The notes beneath the pieces were generated by a model, which saw only the letters and a list, made by a program, of their open reading frames with translations, was not told the origin of the DNA and ran no database searches. From positions 1 through 64,000 of the forward strand of contig JABVXU010000072.1 of the NCBI GenBank assembly GCA_013365365.1: DNA of 64,000 nt, in the 5' to 3' direction. The stretch is from Cruorifilaria tuberocauda (lineage: Eukaryota; Nematoda; Chromadorea; Rhabditida; Onchocercidae). Shown in pieces: positions 22,507 to 33,842 of the stretch. Position numbers and translations under genes: made by a program. The first letter of the stretch is position 1; every line of letters begins with the position of its first letter.

Positions 22507-24567
22507 TTTTTCAGCAGTACGAATGCAAAATCGTATAGCATCCGGAATTCGGGTAGCAGATGAAAATGATGAAGAAGTGGTCGAATGGCCAAATTTATTA
22601 CTATTACTATTAGCCAGCTCGTCGTATTTTCTTGTTTTTTTTCTCTCTCTCTCTCTTTTATAAATATTATTTTCCAATTAATAGATATTGATACAATAAA
22701 ACAGCCTTGTTGTAACTGTTGTTTTCCAATTGTATGATGTGTTTTTTTTTATTTTCCGAGTAAAACAGTAGACAGGTCAAATGAATAGGTATATTTTCCA
22801 ATTAATAAATATATAATATTGTTTTTTAAGAATGAAGCAATGTAATGCGACGATTCCTATTTGGCTTTAATAAAAAAAAAATACAATTAATAAAAATTTG
22901 AAAGAAAAAAAAAACGACGATTGAAGAATTTTCAAAATTGCAATTTTACTAACATCTTAAATATCAAAGATTATTAACTAAGAATGTTAAAATCAATAAT
23001 AATCATATATATAGTTTAAAATAAAAGAAAAGAAAAAAGCCATATATGGAAGGAATTGAAATTAAAAGAGGCTCTTGCTGTTTCAAATCTATAAAAAGAA
23101 TCCTTGAAGTGCCTACATAATAAATTTTTAATAATTAGATTAAATGTTTTTCAAGAATCTTAAATCTCAAAACAACTACATCATATCTTATCATTATTCA
23201 AATAGATTAGAGATATAGGATTGATTATAGTACGAAAAGCATTTTTTCATTTCTCCAAACAATTTTCTCAAAAAGTAAGTTCAAAAATAGCCTTTTAAGT
23301 GTTGTGATGAAAAAGATAAACGCATTTTTAGAAAAAAGTAATTCGAACTTTTATCAGTGTAAACAAAAAAAAAAAATGAAATATTTTCTTCTTTCGAAGA
23401 AATAATTTTCACTAAAATTTAATTAATAAAAAATTAAATTGTTTCTATTAATTAGTAATACAGTAAATACAATAAGAATAAATAGAGGAATTTAATTTTT
23501 TTTAATTTCCATTAAAATTTAAGATTCCATTTTTCATCGATTAAATGAATTCAATTAATTCGATAATATGTGATAATAATTCACAAAAAAAAAAATTATT
23601 ACAAAAATGAAGCTTTAAGCATTACCTAAATTCTAGTTCAACTATTTTTAAGAAATAAAAAAAACGAAAATGAAAAACAAAAAAAAAAAAAAGAGGAAAA
23701 TGAAATATGTCGTGGATTACGAGGAATGTTAAGAAAATTTAAAAAATTTTTTCAATGCATTAAATTTATTGCTAAAAGCGGGTTTAGCGCGAGAGCGAAA
23801 GTGTATTTTCAACAAATCTTTCAATTTTTATTTTCGTTTCATTTTTTTTTTGGGTTTTGAAAAAAAAAAAATTTAACGAAAATAGAAATAAACAAATGCT
23901 TCCATTTATTCCGTTTCTGGTTAAAATTAAAGTTTAAGTTAGATTGATTAAAAAATTATTGTAAAAAGTTTGAAATGCTTTTAATATCATTTTTCTTTAT
24001 AAAATTTTGAATTGAACGAAAAAAAAATAATTTAAATTGAAGTGAAATAAAAAAAAAAGGCTACCCTGGAATAATAGGACAAAAAAAAAAGAAAAAGAGA
24101 AAGAAAAATGTTAGTATGGAGGAAAATGAATGTGTAGATTGAAATGAAGTTTAATTAATAAGTAAAAATTCTTCCGCATTTCTAGGTAATACTTCATTTC
24201 ACACACGGATGCGCTGATAAGTATGAGATCATTAAGATTATTTTAAGCTACTTCTTATTCAGTTAATCTAATTACTTTTTAAAATTGACAAATTTTAAAG
24301 TACAACAAAACAAAGAGGAAAAAAAAACTGCTAAGATTTAATTTCAATACACAAAAAGTCCTGAATCGCGTATTTCAACATATGTACTTATCAGAAATCT
24401 AAATATATAAATACACAAAACAATAAATAAACAAATAAACATATGAATATATGTTTATACTATGATAAATTAGGAATTTAATTTGAAAAAACTTTTTAAT
24501 TAAGCAATTTAATGACAATTTAATTAAGTAATTTAATGACTTTTGACTAAATGAAAATAATTTAGTA

Positions 24568-24645
24568 TTAATAATAATAATAACAATAATAACAATAATA
24601 ATAATAATAACAATAATAATAACAATAATAATAATAATAATAGTA
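24568..24645. repeat. (AAT/AAC)n microsatellite
   Basis: An uninterrupted run of about 25 triplets, mostly AAT with several AAC units, in non-coding sequence upstream of SHOC2. Confidence 0.9.
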
Positions 24646-27119
24646 ATGACTTAGAAAGATTCAAATTCAAAGAAGAGGAAGGCAACTATCAAAATTCGGA
24701 TTTTTTTTAATATCGTCGAAAAATTAATTCGTATTGAAATAGCTAACAAACAATGATTTCAAGTATGCCAATACTTAATGTTCTAATTAAACAAATTTTT
24801 ACATTTGCATGAATCACATATATTAATGAGATTTGTAATATTTATTCGATCTAGTAATATGTCGTTTATTCGAGATTGCCATGGATACATAATATCCGAA
24901 CTCTTCGAGCTAACTTCTTTGCTCTCGAAATCTTTGTCATCAAAAAAAAATGGACTATAATTTCAAATAATGTTAACGCGCGCAAGAGAAAAACTCCTCA
25001 TCTTCCTGTATTTCATTTCAATGGTAAGTTTAATTATTGATTTACTTAATGTATTAGCATGGAAAATTAGCAATTATTACGCCAAAATTCAAAAATAATG
25101 ATAATGAAAAATGCATGCTAATAATATTAACAATGATTTTTATTGATTAGATAAATCTTGTTTAACATTAGTTTCAGTCGTACGTATTATATTGGTGACG
25201 AACGATTATGATAAAAATTATTTAGCAGTAGCATGATAAATGATAATGGAGATCATGTAATTGCTAGTTATAAATAATACGATACCAGTAATGATGAAAT
25301 AAATTAACCCAAAAATTACGATTTAATCATGAAATTCATAAGTCATAAGTTCAAGCATTCAGTTTGATAAAGAAAATTCTCCGTAATCATCAATATTACT
25401 GATTATAGTCATTGAAATTCCAATTAAGTTAAAGAATCATAGCATATTTATTGCCTCAAAATAGCTAACAATCATTTTAAAAATAGAGAAAAAAATTTTT
25501 TTTAACGAACTTATCGAACTTGTTTACTTATTATATTTTAAGGAATGAAAAAAAGTGATTTTCTTTTAAAATTAATATTAAATGCAACAAAAATTCAGCA
25601 ATTATAATTAAATAAAATCAAATTACAAACAAATAGCATTACTAAAACTGTAAAATTGAAAAATTAAAGTAACTAATTTAAAGTTAGAATATTGTTAATG
25701 TAACGGATATTTAAAATATAGAATTTGCATAAAGTCATCACTTTTATAGTACTATTCTGACAAATGAAAATATTCGTTTTCTTAAGACTATTTCTTTTCA
25801 CATTTAAATTATATGTATTTCTTGTGTATTTGACAATTATTATAATTTGTTGTGAACAGAAAGAGGAAATAATTCTCATGATCCTAAAAAAAAAACATTT
25901 TTGTTCTTTTTTTTCAGCTAACAAATCTTCCTTTTGTATTTTTAAAAAAAAGTGTAAAAGAAATATTTACATTTAGCAGGAAATTTTGTAATTTATTGTA
26001 GAATAAAAATTATTGTATTCGCTATATACTTCCTTTTTCAATTTTTTCAATTTTATTATTCTTTTCTGATTTTAAAACATGATTTAAAAATCTCATCTCT
26101 AGAATTACGAATGTTATCAGTGTGATAGTTGTTGGATGTTATCAGTGGGAGATTTTATTCTATTATCAGTAAATGTAGTTTTTTTTTTCATCAAAATGAA
26201 ACGATAAAATTTTTTGCACGCTTTTAAAACATTTTTAAACGAAATTGATGGCATATTTAATAGAAAATACGATCAGATGTACGTTTTGCAGTTTCAGATT
26301 GACATACGTCTTGCAGAATAAATAACTTTGTTTTTTTTTGATTTCAAATAGAGATGATAAATAAAATAATCAAAATTTATTAAGCACTGCTAACTAACTG
26401 ATATATTTGCTCATTAATACAGGCTTATTCTGATAATACGGAATAAGTAATTTTTACTTAGTCTCCCTCATATTTATACTTTTAACTTTTTAAAATATAT
26501 TACAATAAAAATAATAACAGTTGCATATAATTGTGGAAAAAAAATATCATGATCGATAATTAATATCTTGATCAATTCAACAAATGAAGCTAATTGTTCT
26601 TCCTTTTTAATATATCGAAAGTGAACTTTTATTGTTGTTGATTGTTCATCATCGTGATAAAAGAGTAGCTTTCAATTATCATGATCATTTGATTTTCAGG
26701 TTTTATCACTTTTGCTGTGTTATTACTCGGGAATTTATTGTCATTTTTCAAAATGTTGGCCAACTTGGTTTATCAAAAATGGTCAACACGTTCAGGTTAT
26801 CCTTGCTACTTTACTTAACCATTATTGTAATTGTACTCACAATCACTAAATCACTAACATATTATTATGTTATCAATAATTATGAAATAGTCGCCATTTA
26901 AAGTGTCACATTTGCAAAAACGAATTAAACGAATTAACCTATATGTGTTATATGTATCAGTTTTTCATGACTTAATGAAATTATTAAACAGCATTTAGAT
27001 TATCCAATAAAGTTAGATTTAATTGATACTACTTTACCGAAGTATACTAAATCCTACGTGTCAGATAATCTAAATCATGCTATAATATTTATCATTCTTG
27101 ATTGAAGTCTTAGATAAAT

Positions 27120-27340
27120 GTTAAACTTACTATCTCTGCGTAATTCTGCAAGAACCACGTACTCTAAGTGCATTCATATTGTCTACGTCCATCTTCGCAA
27201 CATTTACGCGCAATTTTGTATGCATTTGCAATCTACGCATCATTTCACACAGTCTACGTGTAATCCAAATTATTGGCATGCAATTTCGTAGCATCCAAAT
27301 AAATTGATTTAAATCATGAACTTCAAGAAGTTTCACTTCA
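27120..27340 (-). repeat. degenerate CGTAGA-periodic segment
   Basis: On the minus strand a motif close to CGTAGA (CGTAGACTG, CGTAGATTG, CGTAAATG, CGTAGACAA, CGCAGAGA) recurs at spacings of about 20-30 bp. Between copies there are partly similar GCAAATGCA-like sequences. The stretch is clearly richer in CpG than its surroundings. An open frame crosses it on the minus strand (27336-27130), with a PDI/thioredoxin-like string (NVAKMDVDN...RVRG), but no CxxC motif is present. I treat it as a decayed tandem repeat or pseudogene fragment. Confidence 0.4.
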
Positions 27341-27524
27341 ATTTTTTTATGAAATTGATGAAAAATCTTGTGATAAAAAAGTATTGCATTTTATCATGTT
27401 GTTGCAATGCAAATAAAATTTTACAATTTTTAATATGTACCATTGAGGTTTTGTTATTTGCTACCTTTCTTAATATCATCGATTATCAATGATTAGTCTG
27501 GTATTTCAGGAACAGATACAATTT

Positions 27525-28461
27525 ATGGAAGCTTCAGATAGAGGAAAAAGCGAAAATGTTTTGAATAATAGCTATCAAATATTCGATTTGTTTGTGATAT
27601 GTACAGCAGCCATTATCTTATTGTTATCGCTCATTTGGTTACTCGCTAATTCAATATTAAAAAAAACTGAAATTAGGCAAATATATAGAAGATTTGTAAG
27701 TTCCATTTTCTTTTTAGTGAATTTTGGAAGAGTTAAATAAAGAATGAAATAGAATTAGTACTAAGAGGATAGTGAGATAAAAGAAATTTATTATATTTAT
27801 ATTTTTCGTAATTTTTTAATCTAATATTAATACGGATTGAAACAATTATAGAGTTAGCAAAATGATTATTTCCTAATTGTATTTTTTAATTTTAATGGAT
27901 CAAAAGAAGTAGATTAATAAAAAATTTTATTTTCAAAATTAGAATAATAAGATCGGCCAGAAAGAAAACTCGACAACATAATTTGGATTGCTTTTCATGC
28001 TTAAATTATCTGAATAGTTATTTTAATGCACCATTCAATCGATTTTAGGTTTATTCATTGAAAATTTGAGATTTGATTTGAAAATGAAAAACTTATTCAA
28101 TCTGTAGCTTTAAATTAATTATCAAAAGACATTATTTAAAGATTTTAATTATAAGGAAATGCCAACTGCTGTAATATGTTCATTATTTGCCGGAATTTGT
28201 GCTGTTACCGAATTCCATTTTTCCATCGATTATTCATTCCTTCATTGGAGTGTAAAATGGACATTAGCTGGAGTTAGTTTTTCTTATGGAATTACTTTAA
28301 ATTGTAAGTCTTTTTGCTCTCTGCAAAATATCCACCTGAAAGTTTTCAGATTGATGCAACAGTGTTATCATTTTTGCACGCAATTATTGCATTTACATTA
28401 TATTAATGAATGGTCAACTATGAAAAGGTATAGACAGTGGAATTTTTTTTCGGATACTTGA
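27525..28461 (+). CDS. hypothetical small multi-pass membrane protein
   Basis: Not recognised. A splice-acceptor-like TATTTCAG ending at 27509 is followed by a short leader and ATG at 27525. Exon 1 (27525-27695) ends at a consensus GTAAGT donor and encodes a polar N terminus (MEASDRGKSENVLNNSYQ) and one membrane helix (VICTAAIILLLSLIWLLANS). Exon 2 (28156-28303, in phase) also ends at GTAAGT and encodes a second hydrophobic helix near PTAVICSLFAGICAVTEF and a third near WTLAGVSFSYGITL. The 3' end is unclear. Splicing to the strong acceptor at 28352 gives a stop codon across the junction after about 107 residues; a weaker acceptor seven bases upstream (after 28345) gives a longer tail ending at 28461. 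The frame after the strong acceptor shifted by one codes for a hydrophobic IDATVLSFLHAIIAFTLY, so an indel or an unseen microexon is possible. Co-oriented with no close neighbour. Confidence 0.5.
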
Positions 28462-29618
28462 TTATTGTTAACCGATACATTTGACTACTATGGATAAGAG
28501 AAATTTAAAATTATTTAGAAAAGCCACTTCACAAATACAATGATTTTTTGTATAATCATATTACAGAATTATGCTACACTCTATTTTGCGAAGAAATATC
28601 ACTTTAGCAGGTAAAATAAGATCTACTAAATCATCGTTTAAAATTTATTATGCATATAATTATTAGTGCCAGTTTTTTTACTAGCGATTATGATCATGTG
28701 CCTCTTTTTTGGTGATTTAAATAAATCCGTGAATCTTTTTCTCAAAGAGTAAGAAACAGTAATTGAATATTACTGCTATTATGAAAATGGCTCTGCATTC
28801 GTCAATCGAGATATTATCAAAATGACCAAAACGAACATAATCTAAAATACATGAAACTTGTACAATATGGTATTCCACGATAATGGAATAATTGAAAAAA
28901 ATATATATATATCAGAGAGACAAAAATATAACAAAAGCTAGAACAATCGAAGATTGAAAAGCATTATGCTTCAAGAACAAAATATTCCAGATAGCTATAA
29001 CTTGTGCATTTCAAACAGAGCAAAATAGGAATAATACTTTAGAGGAACAACAGCAAAGTACCATTCACCCGTTTGGGAACCGTTTGAAATTTGAGATTTC
29101 GAAAAAAGGCAAATTTTGAGAGAAAAAAATGAAAACAAATGAAAAACAGCAGCATAATATTTATGCAGTTATTATTGGTCGCTCGAACAGTGACACAGCC
29201 AACTATACACATGTGTATACTAGGAGAATAGTAATATGTAGGGAAAATTCATTTAAAGCCTATTTCATTGGGCATGACATTTTCTGAGTTACTAACTATT
29301 ATTAAATACAATTAATATCAGATTCTTCCATAAAAGCAAAAAGGATTTCCCTGGGTTCCATTTCATTCCTCGAAAAAGACTATGTAGTAGAAGTGGGGCC
29401 AACAAAACATGAGAGCTTGATAATAAAGGACAAAAATAGAGAAAGAAGTTATTAAAGTGCATTTACTAGTTATCACTTGTAGATTAATTTCGAAGAATTC
29501 AGTGAATTAGTGTAGTCAGTGGTTACATGATTCACATATCAGTTACATCGATGCAAAAATTCATTCTAAAAGTTAAAATGGTAAAGGACATAAAACATAC
29601 AGTTGAAAAAAGCAAACA
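28462..29618. other. intergenic region, 3' of DONSON
   Basis: AT-rich with a short (AT)n run near 28902-28912. No supported gene. The plus-strand open frame at 29527-29751 is the antisense of the DONSON last exon. Confidence 0.5.
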
Positions 29619-32600
29619 CTATGATTTAAAGAAAGAACCAAAACGAAATTCAAAACTACTGAAATCTGCTACCCCACCAAGACCAGCTGCATCATTCATT
29701 CCTGCACATTTGAAACGACCGCTTATTTGCCCTATGATGGGACTTTCTTGATCGGATTTTGAGCTGTGTCGAAGAAAATTTTCCAACTATAATAAGAAAA
29801 TGATTAATCGTGATAGCTTGGTAGGTCAACCCTTAACGTCCTTTTGAGATTAAGAACAACAAGAATTATAAAATCATACCATTGTAAGCATATGAGGCAT
29901 AATAGGACCATTCTCCCATTCACAGACGTAAAAATCAGTCCTACCCTTCGTAAACTCTCGATACTGACACTAAAAAGTTACCATCATTATCTAAAAATTT
30001 TTGAAATGCTTTGAAAATCTACTTGCAAATATAAAATATACTTACTTTTAAACTTTTCAGCACCGCATTTAAAAACGGTTGTCTGGCCAGAAGTGTGGGT
30101 GGAAAACCGGCCTGTGGCCCAGTCGCAACGCGTCCAAAATTCGATGTAGTCATCATGTTATAAAAAGCCTCAAAACGTTACAAATTACCTAATATATCCT
30201 AATAGAAGGCCATTTTAATAAATTTTCAAAATAGAGAATAAGAAAAATGAAAACTAAAGATACCGCAATGCTATCTAAGTCGCTTAACACGATTGCACTT
30301 TTCTTATTTTCATCCACAAAATCTGGATCGAATGACAATGAACGTTCATGATCCAGAGAATGGCTTGATATTACCGATTTACTGAAAAATGATTTCTCAT
30401 ATTTACATGAAAATAATGACGACAAACGAAATTCTGAATACCATGAAATACAGTCTATAGATAACAAATTTTTTACAAGCATACAAAAAAAACATTCAAT
30501 ATTGAAAACCAATATTCCAGTTTGATTATAAAACTCTCAATGAACGATCAGCTATCTCCAATATCACAAATTCCATTTACTTTCGTGCGATTTTTAGGGT
30601 TTTCCTTGGCGATATACCTATTCCTCGCAGCCATTCATCGTTGTCTGTATCATTCGAACTGTTAAGATCATCCGAACTGAAATAAAACTTGTAAAAATAA
30701 TTTAAAATATTTCGGAGGGATGGGATACAAAAGACAATAGGGTAGTGTTGCATGGATACGCATTTCGTTATAAATATAATTCCAATAATAATAAGCAATA
30801 TTTTTAGCTTGTTTAATCCCTCTGTTCTCTTATTAATTTATTCTTAATGAAAGATAAGGAAATATTAAGAAGCTGCCAGATATGACTCAGAAATTTTAAA
30901 AAATCAAATAAACGACGTTTTATTACTAACTTTTCGCTTATCTTATCGCTTTTTTCTTCTATTCTTTCATCGTTTTCAGTTTGATTTTCTTTTAAATCAC
31001 ATGTAACAAAATCATCATTCTTTTCACAAATTGAACTATCTGACGATATCCATGATTGTTCCTTTTTGTTATCACAAGCTAATAGGGGTTGACTTTCGGT
31101 ATTACCCAACAAGCTATTATCATTTAAAATTGAATGTCTGGATGATGAATTTCGCGACTGACGTAATGGCATCGAATATTTTATACCTGAAATTATAATT
31201 TCATGCTTTACTGAATATAGTCGAAGTGTTACTTATTTAATATGATCACTTCCGTGTAGATAAATGTTAACAACCATGAAAAACTTACAGTACTATTATC
31301 ATCAAGATTTTCAATCTTTAAAATATGTGAAAATACCACACGAGTTATATATGAATAGAAATTCTAGAAGTATTACCGTCTTCTCGTAGCTGTTGACGAA
31401 ATCCATATGATGTGGGTGTTATGACAACTCGAAAATTATATTTTTCACTGCTTTTGCATGAATTCTCATTTACTTCAGCGATGCCTTTGGAAGTTTTCCA
31501 AAATAGTATCGTATATGCCGGGCAACAGACGTAAAAGCACTGCCGCTTTCCGAATCGCCACGAATGGTAAAGTTGTTCAAATGACAAGAACCTGTTTAAT
31601 TCTAAATTAAGGCAAACAAAAAATATTAATATTGCATTCTATATTTAAAAAATCAGCACGAACTAATAGTTTCAAAAATCTGCTAAATCGCCATACCACT
31701 GCATCGTTAATGATTGAACTAGTGATTCGCCAAGTGTATGTAAACTTGGCACAGCGGGATTTCGCACAGCCATCAATCGAGAATCATTATCCAGACGCGG
31801 AAATGACGGCTGCCACGCTAAATCCGGAAATTGCCAATAAAGAGTGCAAGCCAAAAATTTGGATAAATTGCTCATTGACTTTCCAGTTGTTTCGAAAGCC
31901 ACCTAAAATGTGAATTTGTGTTAAAATCATTTTCATGCGAGCAAAACCAATTATGTTTAATTGATTGACCACTGCCCTCTCCAGATCAGAAAGAGACTAA
32001 GCAATTTCTCTACAAATACATTTGAAACTATTTAAAAGTTAGATGCCATAGAACCTATAGTTATCAATAGAGTTAGAATTTAAGATGGCCATCTATTTAT
32101 TTTATTCATTGTGATTAAGCTACTAAATACAGCTCATAGTTTTAAGCTGCTTACAATCTACCTCATTAATTCCAGACTGCAACGAACAAAATAGCTTGAC
32201 TGCATCGTCATAAGCTGCTGAAATTGAAAAAAAAAATGAAACTTAAACAGAAATTATAACCAGAAATATGATATTTTCCAAATCTTTTTTACTCCATTTT
32301 AGATCTAAAAATCTTCCCCCTTCTACAAATCTAGAAAATTTCTGAAAGAATTTAAAGAAATGTTCGACTTGCCATAAGGAAAAATTGTCCAGCAATCAAC
32401 ACCATACTGAATAATTAACGACTTCACAAATACCCTTCTAATCTTTAGCGAACAATGTGTTACTTAAGCTTGTGACTAGACTTTCAAATCTTTGGGGAAC
32501 ATGTATTGTTTATGTTTATAACTGGATCCTTTAAAAACTTTTACCGATCCTTTTTGATTTTTCCAACCAGAAAAAACGCTTCGATGATTCTAAGCGCAAT

Positions 32601-33842
32601 TTGAGACCAAGTCGGAGATCGACCGGAAGTGAATCAACTTCTGTTTTCAATTCGTCTACTCTTAAGGCTTTCTTTTTTGGAGTTGAACAGCTAAATTCTT
32701 CAATGCTTGAGAAATCAACTGGAAGTGATCTCATCGTAGAAGTAGCAGTAGTGTTAATGGAGGTAGTGTCGTTTTTCTGTAATGCACATAAATACTGATG
32801 TTTCACATTTATAATACCACCATTTCTTGGAGATGAAAAATTTTAAGCATATGAGACTTAGAATTGTTTTCTCTAAAATAACATGAATTTCTTAAAAAGA
32901 GAGAAGATGAAATGAGTTTTAATTATTGGAAAGATAAAAAGATAAACTGCTGAGAGAAAAGAGTTACATGAGATTTTGTTTACTCTATAGTATATTCAAA
33001 AAAAATGATATAGGAATATGTTTGATAAAACATACAGCTTCTGTTTTAGATAAGTAAGTTTTTTCTATCCTGTCGAAAACGCTTGACGGAAATTCCTGCA
33101 ACGCATTACTGTCTGCTATAAGATCAACAACTGTCGATGAAATACCATCGTTATCATCACCGATTTTCTTCGGGATAAGATTCCGGCTGAATGACCTTTT
33201 GCAGGATGCTCGCTATAAATTATATGCTATGTGATTGGATGTTCGATATTACGGATTAAAATGCAATAATAAATTATATGTCAAAAGTAAGCTAACATTT
33301 AAAAGACTAGAAAATTTCTCTATCAGTAAGTAAATACAGGAGGTATACAATGAATTTATTCCTAATAGTTTTTTACATTCAATCAGAAATGATTGATAAA
33401 AAAATTTATATTAAAAGATAAAATTGATAAGTAGAAGTAATATAAACGAGAAAAGATAACAAAAGAAAAATATACTCTAAATGGATTTATTATAATCGAA
33501 TCAGTTCCTTGTGACATCCCTGAGGAAAGCGCTGAGAATCCTTCATCCGCCTCACTATCGTTAGACAATTGTTTTAGGGATGATAATGACGATGAGGAAG
33601 ATGAGACTGATAATCCTCCTCTGAATTATAACAATTTATTTAATCTGTACTTGAAATTTTAACAAAAACAGAAATAATAAAAAAGAATCTCCTTTAAAAC
33701 TTGAAAGCATTTAAACTCTATATCATTTTTTCCACAATCCTCATAGAAAATACTACCTGTTCTTGCGGATTCCTTGCCTAATAACATCAAGTGGATTTTT
33801 CCACGCTGGACTTCGATTTGATTGTTCATTAGGGTCATTCAT
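29619..33842 (-). CDS. DONSON: DONSON (downstream neighbour of SON) replication protein
   Basis: DONSON helps assemble the CMG helicase at origins and protects replication forks; it is nuclear. Exons in transcript order: 33842-33757, 33620-33476, 33212-33036, 32776-32545, 32217-32162, 31902-31697, 31591-31377, 31186-30931, 30676-30581, 30381-30264, 30168-30046, 29969-29880, 29786-29619. All are in phase, 655 residues. Family features: N-terminal NPLDVIRQGIRKNR and NPF motifs; PVDLRLGLKLRLESSKRFFW; LACTLYWQFPDLAWQPSFPR; the core QCFYVCCPAYTILFW and FRVVITPTSYGFRQQLRED; EWLRGIGISPRK; FDPDFVDENKKSAIVLSD; and VATGPQAGFPPTLLARQPF with GPIMPHMLTM. The region before DEWLRGIG is a long Ser/Asp/Glu-rich insert. 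The last exon is shorter and less alike than the vertebrate C terminus and ends at a TAG at 29621-29619. The start ATG is close behind a CTGATAG acceptor-like site. Divergent from the PTR gene. Confidence 0.9.

Larger units (their letters stand above)
22678..27509. other. AT-rich intergenic region upstream of SHOC2
   Basis: About 4.8 kb, very AT-rich, with many homopolymer A and T runs. A triplet microsatellite of AAT with interspersed AAC units lies at about 24568-24645. At 27120-27340 there is a less AT-rich, CGTAGA-studded segment listed separately. A short open frame at 26632-26901 includes a hydrophobic stretch (LLLYLTIIVIVLTI), but it has no homology I recognise and overlaps AT-rich noise. 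Confidence 0.45.

Noticed and set aside
24568..24645. Possible CRISPR-like or regulatory array
   Set aside because: It is a plain AAT/AAC microsatellite without spacers; CRISPR is not expected in a nematode genome.
26632..26901. 89-codon open frame with a hydrophobic segment
   Set aside because: AT-rich DNA readily produces Ile/Leu/Tyr-rich frames; no homology or supporting splice structure was seen.
27130..27336. PDI/thioredoxin-like pseudogene
   Set aside because: Only a short string (NVAKMDVDN, RVRG) is suggestive, the CxxC active site is absent, and the segment is better described as repetitive. Kept only as a repeat with low confidence.
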